64,000 nt of DNA from Siniperca chuatsi (Eukaryota > Chordata > Actinopteri > Centrarchiformes > Sinipercidae), in the NCBI RefSeq assembly GCF_020085105.1, contig NC_058044.1, positions 24,177,206-24,241,205 on the forward strand, written 5' to 3'. The translations under genes and the position numbers were made by a program. The notes beneath the pieces are model-generated. The model was not told the DNA's origin and searched no databases. It worked only from the letters and a program-made list of their open reading frames with translations. How positions within the stretch are numbered: position 1 is the first letter of the stretch; every line of letters starts with the position of its first letter. This document shows, in pieces, positions 56,590-64,000 of this stretch.

Positions 56590-57540
56590 TCTTACCTGTG
56601 AGGCGGCAATAGACGAGTTGGCAGTTTGTGAAGCGACAGCGGGTGGCTTCCAGTTTGGGTCCACCGCACCGCTGCCGCTTCAGCACCCCGAGGAGAGGAC
56701 AGTCGGAGAAGCTAACGGTGAGGTTGTGTGTTGTTATCCGGCGTTTCCGCTGTCCTAAGTTGTTACTCTGCGTTAATGTGTTTCTCTAGCTCTTCTTACT
56801 TCCACCTTTCTAAATATCTAGCCATTTAACGTTAGTAGCCACAACACAAGGGAATCCCCGGCGATACCAACGGCAAAGCCGACACGCTCTCGAACTCCGC
56901 ACGGGCTTCTAATTCCGACACATGGCTTCTTTTTTAAGCTTGACAGCCGTACGCAACGTAGCCTACTACACCCCCTTTGTCTGTGTTATTATGAAATCGC
57001 CGGTTGATCGGTCGGCGTGGCCGTGCGAGCGACCGAGCCTGTCTCGGAAGTCTCGTATGTACGGGTCTAGACGTCGACTGGATCGTGATGATTCAGCACT
57101 ACCAGACCGCTGCCCTTTACACGACAGCGGCGTCGCGGTGAGTTCGGCTGAACAGGACAGCGCAGCGGCGGCAGCGCACACCGGGACAAGCGGCAACATC
57201 AGCGCGTCCACACTCGGCGGCGATAACGGCATGGCAGCGGCGGCCGTGCACACTCAGTAAAACAACACCTCTATATTCAGCACTTTTTAAAGAATTTCAG
57301 TGTTGATTTCGACCAAGCTGACTCACCAGAAGTCAAACCGGCGCCTTTCGCCCACCGCACCTTCGAAGGTTGGGGTTCGCCGATGGTTGGTCGACCCGGT
57401 GTGGAGAGAAACAGTTGGAAAAATGTTTTTCCGCTCACGCCTTCTAGCAGCTCTCTAGATATATCCACTCCTTCCTCGCTTGTTTTAGTCTGTGGTCGGA
57501 GGCGCCAGACGTCAAATGATGTTTGGATCACATGGTTTCA
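56590..57540. promoter_or_regulatory. CpG-rich promoter region of mafg
   Basis: CpG density is much higher here than elsewhere in the window, e.g. CGGCGGCGATAACGGCATGG near 57211-57230. Open frames on both strands here reflect this composition rather than protein coding. A TAACGTTAG word lies at 56827. Confidence 0.65.
56596..56760 (-). other. mafg: mafg noncoding first exon (5' UTR), 5' end inferred
   Basis: A strong minus-strand donor GCCTCACAG|GTAAG places the 3' end of the exon at 56596. The transcription start is not visible from sequence, so the right boundary is an estimate within the CpG-rich promoter. A first noncoding exon far upstream of the start-codon exon is the normal MAFG layout. 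Confidence 0.5.
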
Positions 57541-59056
57541 TTCATGAAGGATCTACGCAACCCGCATTTAAAGAGACATGCGACACTACTACTCTGTGAT
57601 GGACTGTTTCAGCAACAGTCAGGGTGGAGAGTGTGACAAGACAGCCCCTCCTCTATGCACATTTCTAAACTTAGAGCTAACATTTGAAGTAGTGCTTGGC
57701 TCCAACACTAGTACAGAGTGATGGAATAAAAAAATAAAACATCTGATGCTGGACATTTATACATTTTGTACGTTAAATATGACACCAAAGTTGAAGATAA
57801 TGTGGTCTGTATTTTCCACCATTTGACTTGACTTGTGATTTCATTCAAAAATTACAGCTATAAAATTGGGATACATGCTATTTGAAAGTGGAAAAACAGA
57901 GAAACCAATGTTTAAATAAGTATAAGCATAAGTACTGTAACACACATAGTCAACACAGACATTTATCCAAACAGAAATAAATATACTGTACTAAATGTTC
58001 TAAGTATTGGCTTGAGAAAGATATACACTTTTCTATACAGGTCCTGTTTTTAAGCTGATTACTTTAATTACAGAAAACATCTAACTGACACGTAGATTTA
58101 TATCACTGTTGTGCTTCCTCTAAAAGAAGGACATGATATGGCAGTATCAAAAATGAGAACACATTTTTCACTTTCACAAAAACTGTGTTATAGATTTGTA
58201 CCATTTTTCTTGAGGTCATGAAATTGTAAAGCATTTTTATTTAAAAATCATTTTTGTGTGTCAACAACAGTTTTTCATAGGTTTGATATGCAATTCTAAC
58301 TGAGGTTTTTAAAAGAAAAATTAAAATCGGACTAGTTTTCGGGCAGTTTTGCAGCCATCTCCAGTTTTAATATCTGGTTGGTTACCTGACAACTTTAAAT
58401 CCTACTTTTCCAATCTGTTTTATCTATATATAGCAATATATCTATCCATCCTCAATTACAGCACAATTTAAAAATAAAACAAAACTATTAGGACCGATGT
58501 ACAGTTGTTTATCAATACTCCAGTCCATTTCTGAGAAACGAATGACTTTCGAAACAAGACAAGAAAACACTATCAATATTAGCAGTCTATTTCCGGATAA
58601 TGACACTCGTTTAGAAAAAATAGCTGGTATTACATATTTAAGGATGGATATCTCCACTTGGACATTCACAGGCCTTTAAGAAATCAAAGTAAATCTCTGC
58701 CAGGCTACAGAAAGTGAAGATGCATTTTGAAATCTAACTTAAATTTGGCGTGGTATTTTTAAGAAATGATTAATATTTAGCCCAAATGTAACCATGCAGC
58801 CTGTTAAGACACTGTAGGGTGAGGTTTGAAAAATTGTGTTTTGCAGATCTATTAGCAATTTTTCATCCGAAGGAGCTCCAGACGTTTTTATCAGCAAAGA
58901 CTGGATAAGAGAGGAAGATGTGTTTCTTATTATTTCATGATGAAGAGCCACCCATGGCCACACTACTGATGAATACAAGCTCTTGAGGAGAGGTAACATC
59001 CTGCATATTGAGGAAATACACCAGTATAAATATTCATTATACTGGTAGCTTGTAGG

Positions 59057-59481
59057 CAGTTGTGGAAAGTAACTAATTACATTTACTCAACTACTGTACT
59101 TAAGCACACTTTTGAGGTGCTTGTACTTTGAATATTTCCATGATATGCTACTTTACACCTCTACTCCACTACAATTCAGAAGCAAATATTGTACCTTTAA
59201 CTGCACTACATTTATCTGACAGCTTTAGTCACTAGTTACTTTGGAGATTCAGATTATTAGTACACAATATCATCATGATGTATTATTATAGGCTACCCAG
59301 CAGTATATATAGTAGCTAGAATGAGCCCCACCTTTACCTGCAGCATCTCAGCATTTTATTATTCTGAAATGGATCTCATTCTGCATAATGAGCACTTTTA
59401 CTTGTAACCAAGTATTATATATACACTGTGGTATTACTACTTTTACGTAGGTAAAAGATCTGAGAACTCCTTCCACCACTG
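59057..59481. mobile_element. CAGTGGTGGAAAGTAAC hAT-like nonautonomous element
   Basis: Left end CAGTTGTGGAAAGTAACTAA; right end, reverse complemented, CAGTGGTGGAAGGAGTTCTC. The flanking octamers CTTGTAGG and CTTTTATG agree at 6 of 8 positions, as expected for a decayed 8-bp target duplication. The body has no open frame of note. Confidence 0.75.
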
Positions 59482-59867
59482 CTTTTATGTTAATAACATC
59501 TAATCATTAATATAGTAACACTCTGACAGAGGCCAGTCTGTATAATGAGTACTTTTATTTTTGGTACTTAGTAAAAGATCTGAAATATTTGTTCCGCCAG
59601 TGCACAGAGGACAGACAGTATTCCCCCACTCCTATACACCTCTGTCCATGTCTGATTCCCAGATAAGCATCAGTAGACTAAAGGTGTGTGTCTGCAGGAA
59701 TCCTCTTGATCTGTACATTGCAAGTTGGCCTGAGGGGGAAGCCCATACTGCAGATTCACTGACTGTGTGGTAACTGTCGGAGCTTCCTCTTTCTGCGACC
59801 GTTTCACCAGGCAGCTGCATAAAGCTGATACAGTATCAGTCCAGAGATCACAGTTGTGCATGGGCCA

Positions 59868-59924
<57 letters not shown>
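59868..59924. repeat. Compound (TC)n(AC)n microsatellite
   Basis: About 9 TC and 19 AC units. Confidence 0.95.
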
Positions 59925-59928
<4 letters not shown>

Positions 59929-60959
59929 GAACACAGAAGACTGACTACCCAGAAACGCCTCTTTCCTAGCTTGTCTCCCTAAGTTTTTCATTATAGAGAA
60001 GATTGTGTGGATGTGTGGTGGTGGTGATGGAGGAGAAAAAGAAAAAAAGCCGCTCCATCAATTCACTCATCTTGGTTTCTGGCACTCCTCCTGGCCTTGA
60101 TACGATATGCAAACAACCATGTTACTGCAAAGGTCAGTGATTACACTGATTGAATGGAGATGACAGGTAGCATCTGGCCTACCTGTGGATAGAAATCCCA
60201 TGCTGGGCTGGAGCACACACATACACACAGTCCAAACTTTCCACTCAGGATTATCTGCCATTGAACCGCCATTTTAGACCTTCTGCTGGTGTCAAGATGA
60301 TTGACACAGAGCACATCCTCTTCACCTTCGGTGGAAGAGAGGTGCTCAAAGCTGCCCGACCAACGAAAGGTAACAGAAGTCTAATAATGAGAGGCAAATG
60401 GAAGTCTCTCCAGAAATGGCTAATCTTAACGGACAGAGGCAGGAGCAAGCGGAGAATAACCTTTCGGAATAAAAGAGGGATTACCAAGACACTTGAGCGG
60501 CGGAGGAAAAACCATTGCATGCACAAATAAACAGCCCGAGTGCACACCTAAGAGCCCGCGGGCCGCAATTTCATCAAGGCACACTGGTGTGTGTATTAGT
60601 TTAAGGAAAATAAACTAATCCTACAACAGCTATAAATTGTTCAATTATAATGAGGACATGGCTCTTCACGAACCACCACCTTTCTTCCATCATTTTTACT
60701 TCGCCATTATGCACCTGTGTATTGCCTGAATAGAACCACAGGCCTATCTCTTTTTAACACAAAGTGGCATCTGTTAATCCACACTGTAGCAGCCTGGAGC
60801 ACAGGAATGGACCCAAATATCTAAAAAGTACTTCACAGACTTCAACTCTGCTGTAGCTACTGCAATCTCATAACATACCCAAATGTAACTGCACTTCTGT
60901 CCTCTACTATCAGACTAATTCAGAACTCATTGATATTTCATTTCTAAGCTTGCAGCACC

Positions 60960-61729
60960 CAGTGGTGGAAAGTAACATTTACTTAAGTGCTGTATACTTA
61001 AACACAATGTTGAAGTACTTGTATTTTATTTGAGTATTTCCATGTTATGCTACTTTATACTTATACTTATTTATCTGACAGCTGTAGTTGTTGATTTTTG
61101 GTAAGATTTTCAGATTTCCTATGATAAGCTTCTAAAATACAATGCATGCATGCTAAGATTAAACTAGTGGTTCCTTATCTGTCTGGCTTGTGACCTCCTA
61201 TGAGCTGTTAGCAACTCCACCAGAGAAACATTTCCCCTCTCAACTTCTCACATGGTTTCATTTAACTGTTTGGGGCCCAAAAAGGTTAACAAAAAGTCCC
61301 AAAAAATGAAAACAAATTTGCGCAGCAGAACTTACTTTCCTCTCCCATTAATCGTCTTACAACCCCTCAGATTTATCTTATGAACCTTTGGAAAGGCTCG
61401 ACCCATAGTTTGAGAACCACTGGACTAAACTATCAAGCTGTATATAAAGTAGTTAGTTCTACCTCAAGCACCTACAACAGTGAAATGTTAATTATATTTA
61501 CTTACACATTGATGAAGTATTAACATTCTAATAATGTAGAATAATATGCAGTCAGTCACAGGGGACATATTACTAGAATGACCACTTTCCATACTTTAAG
61601 CCCATTTAGCTGATAATACCTCTGTACTTTTACTTAAGTAGGATACTAAATGCAGGACTTTGTAATGGAGTATTTTTACATTATGGTATAGGCACTTTTC
61701 CTTACGTAAAGGTCTTTCTTCCACCACTG
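60960..61729. mobile_element. CAGTGGTGGAAAGTAAC hAT-like element carrying an insertion
   Basis: Left end CAGTGGTGGAAAGTAACATT; right end TCTTTCTTCCACCACTG. It is longer than the copy at 59057 because a second element (61165-61422) is inserted in it. Confidence 0.75.
61165..61422. mobile_element. Nested hAT-type MITE with 8-bp target duplication
   Basis: Ends TAGTGGTTC and GAACCACTG form terminal inverted repeats. The flanks GATTAAAC (61157-61164) and GACTAAAC (61423-61430) match at 7 of 8 positions, the target-duplication length of the hAT superfamily. Because it splits the outer element, it is the younger of the two. Confidence 0.75.
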
Positions 61730-63551
61730 ACTGCAACCCTGTGTTTCTGAACTTGTACAGAAGTAATAATTATGTGAACACCACTAGGAGAGAAGAAGAG
61801 AAGGCTGGATCTGCAGAGAAATCCATGATCCCACTCATGGTCATATGTGCTGCAGACAGAAAGCTTCTAAAATTGGACGGTGTTTCCTCTTGGAACAGCC
61901 AATCACAACGCACCTCCAGGCCAGTGAAGAAAAAAAGTTTACCTCTTGATATTTAAGGCATATGTAAAGTCTGATTTCGGTAGAAGAGGAATCTAATTGG
62001 GAAGAGACTAAACAGGCAGTGACCTACCAGAGGAGACTAAATAAGACACGGGGTTTTGGATGACGACTGGGTGAAACATGTAACTGTAGCACTGCAGCAA
62101 ATGCCATTTACCAATACGTGAGGTGGTGTAGTTATATTTGATGTTAGTCCGGGGTCAATTTTAAGTCACTCTCAGCTGGCAGCTATGTGAAGAGGGTAAT
62201 TTGAGCTCAGTAGACTTGCGCATTTGATCATAGGGTGCCATCTACAGGACAGGGTGCATCTTAATTACTCACTGACAGACTCAGGTCAGCCGTAGTCAAA
62301 GGGAACCCTCAAATTAACTAGATGAAATGAACTGAACCACAAAAAATAAAAACATGCTACACAGAGTTGGGAAAACAAATGGAGCTGAAACAATGGAAGA
62401 GGAGAGTCAAACCAGACTCATTCAATTCAGGGACAAACAAGCTTTGGAACAGAAATATTTGATTCTGCTTCTTTAATATTTACTTTTTGACTGGCAAACC
62501 AACTCAGTGGTTGATATGCCGAACAAAACAATACATAACATGGGGATACAAATATATAGAACAATGCAAAATTAGGACGGATTGATGGCTAATGTGATAC
62601 TTTTACAACATAATCTATAGGAATATATTGTTTCATTGTGTAGATGATTTTTTTTTATGCACTTCCAGGTAAAAACATCACATTCCTCACAGCAGTTGAA
62701 GATTTGGGGAAATGAACAGAGGGATCTGAGGAAAATGCTTACATGCTGACAGAGGTGTTTTAAAGCTTGGAATGACCTTTATATGTAAGAAATCAGATTT
62801 TCTGGGTCACAGAGTCAAAGGCACAATGTCCTTAATGTGCTAGAAACTCCACTGTAACACTGCAAGCAAGGTATTTTATCCATTAAGCCTGTAGTGTTCA
62901 TATGCAGCAATCAAAACAAATAAAGTTATTACAGTTTTTGTTCAATCCATATTCAGTCTTTGTTAACAGTATGCCATAGTTAAACAAAAGTCAAAAGTTA
63001 TTATTTGCACAAACAAAACAAGGATACATGATGATTTACATTGTGGCTAAAAAAGAATAAAAAGAAGACATTACAGACGTACATTAAGAGCTTGATGGTA
63101 TCCCAGCAGCCATCTGCTGCCTGGTGTGTACCAGGATCCCATGATGGCCCCCTGGGTCATTACCATTTAACAGCCCTAGATAGTCTAGAGCCCAAACACA
63201 GACAGACAACAGATTTTAAATGCACTTTTGCTCTTCAGTGTGCATGTGTAGACAGTAATCCTGTATCACGACATAAGGCTATAACTGTGTGCAATTCACC
63301 CAGAATACACCTGTGTTTGTGTGTAATGTGGTGGTGAAACCACCAGGTCCACTGTCCACATATAACTCAAGTATAAATAAATAATCTGGCATTTATGCCA
63401 ATTTGGATGTGATTTCAGACCAGTCCTGAGTCTGTTTTTATTTATTTTTTTTATTGTATGGCTGAATAGCTGGATAACATATATGTCCACATGTACATGT
63501 TGGTACACTTAAACCTGTAATGTGTTTGTGTGTGTGCCCGCCTCTATGTAC

Positions 63552-63726
63552 TCAGTTCTTCTTGATCCCAGGGTTGCGAGTGTTGAACAGGCTGAGTCCC
63601 GATCTGCCGTTCCCATTAGCCACTCCACTGACTGTGACTCCGGGCTGCTGGAGCACCTTGTCCAGTGTAGTTTTCTTAATGGCTGCTGGAGAAATGCGCT
63701 CCTGGTCTGCTAGAAACTGCAGCTCC
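63552..63726 (-). CDS. pycr1: Pyrroline-5-carboxylate reductase, mitochondrial (last exon)
   Basis: Last coding exon only; the rest lies beyond the right edge. PYCR1 reduces pyrroline-5-carboxylate to proline with NAD(P)H in mitochondria. The exon begins after TCTCACAG in phase 2 (R)ELQFLADQERISPAAIKKTT, matching the vertebrate PYCR end (ELQ-ADQE--SPAAIKKT-LD), and continues KVLQQPGVTVSG to a tail ending LFNTRNPGIKKN. The C-terminal tail differs from the human one, as is usual for this part. It lies next to mafg, as PYCR1 and MAFG do in mammals. It could in principle be a close PYCR paralogue, but the neighbourhood favours pycr1. Confidence 0.88.
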
Positions 63727-64000
63727 CTGTGAGAGGAAGGGAAAGCTTAGTGTTAGATATACAGTACAAATGTAGGTGTTTGTGTGTGTGTCATATTTTC
63801 TTCAGTGTTACAACTTGAAAGCATGAAGACAACAGACCTGAGATGAGATCAGAGTATCTCAATGTTGGAATCAAGTGGCTCACTTGACATACAAACAGGG
63901 TCAATAGAGAATTCCATGCCTGAAATATTCCTGCTCGCTTGGTATTTATTTGTATATGAAACAACAGATTTGTAATATAGAATCATTTCTATATAATCCC

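Larger units (their letters stand above)
44983..56595 (-). other. mafg: mafg intron 1 (11.6 kb)
   Basis: Separates the noncoding first exon from the start-codon exon. It holds an ARE-containing palindrome (45823-45865), paired poly-C and poly-G runs (45887-46049), a SINE remnant (47678-47825), many CA, GA and TC microsatellites, three AT-rich repeats and a purine-rich block (48330-48860). No coding exon is supported. Confidence 0.65.
57541..63551. other. Intergenic region between mafg promoter and pycr1, including pycr1 3' UTR
   Basis: Mostly AT-rich sequence with two full hAT-like elements (one carrying a nested element), a compound TC/AC repeat, and a possibly conserved noncoding stretch near 60550-60720. 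The right end must contain the pycr1 3' UTR; a cluster of minus-strand AATAAA words at about 63435-63460 may end a short form. No coding region is supported. Confidence 0.55.

Noticed and set aside
56922-57260. 112-codon plus-strand frame in the mafg CpG-rich region, with antisense frames
   Set aside because: Ala/Ser/Arg-rich composition explained by CpG content; frames are open on both strands, as expected for a CpG-rich promoter.
60261-60530. 89-codon plus-strand frame rich in Lys and Arg
   Set aside because: An antisense frame of similar length is also open; no domain and no splice context.

Overview
The window is nuclear DNA of a ray-finned fish, most likely a percomorph teleost. Genes are split into many short exons with GT-AG introns, CA/GT microsatellites are very dense, and several interspersed repeats typical of percomorph genomes are present. 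All coordinates were worked out by eye from splice sites, reading phase and remembered protein families; no alignment was run.

Every recognised gene lies on the minus strand, so the window reads right to left. From left to right: the first three coding exons of a Gv-type G-protein alpha subunit (gnav1, 477-8730, continuing off the left edge); pcyt2, ethanolamine-phosphate cytidylyltransferase (12 exons, 402 codons, 11363-19081); sirt7, a nuclear NAD-dependent deacylase (10 exons, 406 codons, 21599-26830); ccp110, the centriolar cap protein CP110 (10 exons, 1234 codons, 28350-37601); mafg, a small Maf bZIP factor (two coding exons, 171 codons, 44346-44952, with a long 3' UTR and a noncoding first exon near 56600 in a CpG-rich promoter); and the last exon of pycr1, pyrroline-5-carboxylate reductase (63552-63726, continuing off the right edge). 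A possible two-exon gene of 84 codons lies inside sirt7 intron 1. These are housekeeping and regulatory genes with no shared pathway. pcyt2, sirt7, mafg and pycr1 are also neighbours in mammals (human 17q25), whereas ccp110 and gnav1 are not part of that human block.

Layout: 1-8730 gnav1 with a repeat-filled 7.7 kb intron; 8731-11362 gnav1 upstream region and pcyt2 3' side; 11363-19081 pcyt2; 19082-21598 pcyt2 promoter and sirt7 3' side; 21599-26830 sirt7 with its intron-1 insert; 27037-37601 ccp110; 39096-56900 mafg; 57540-63551 intergenic repeats and pycr1 3' side.

The most unusual signals are: two ccp110 exons whose 3' splice sites each lie exactly 12 nt after a long UG repeat, with CA repeats right after donors in pcyt2 and sirt7; a nested gene candidate in an interval bounded by 18-bp inverted repeats; two perfect estrogen-response-element palindromes carried by a repeat in ccp110; and an antioxidant/Maf response element inside a large palindrome in the mafg intron.
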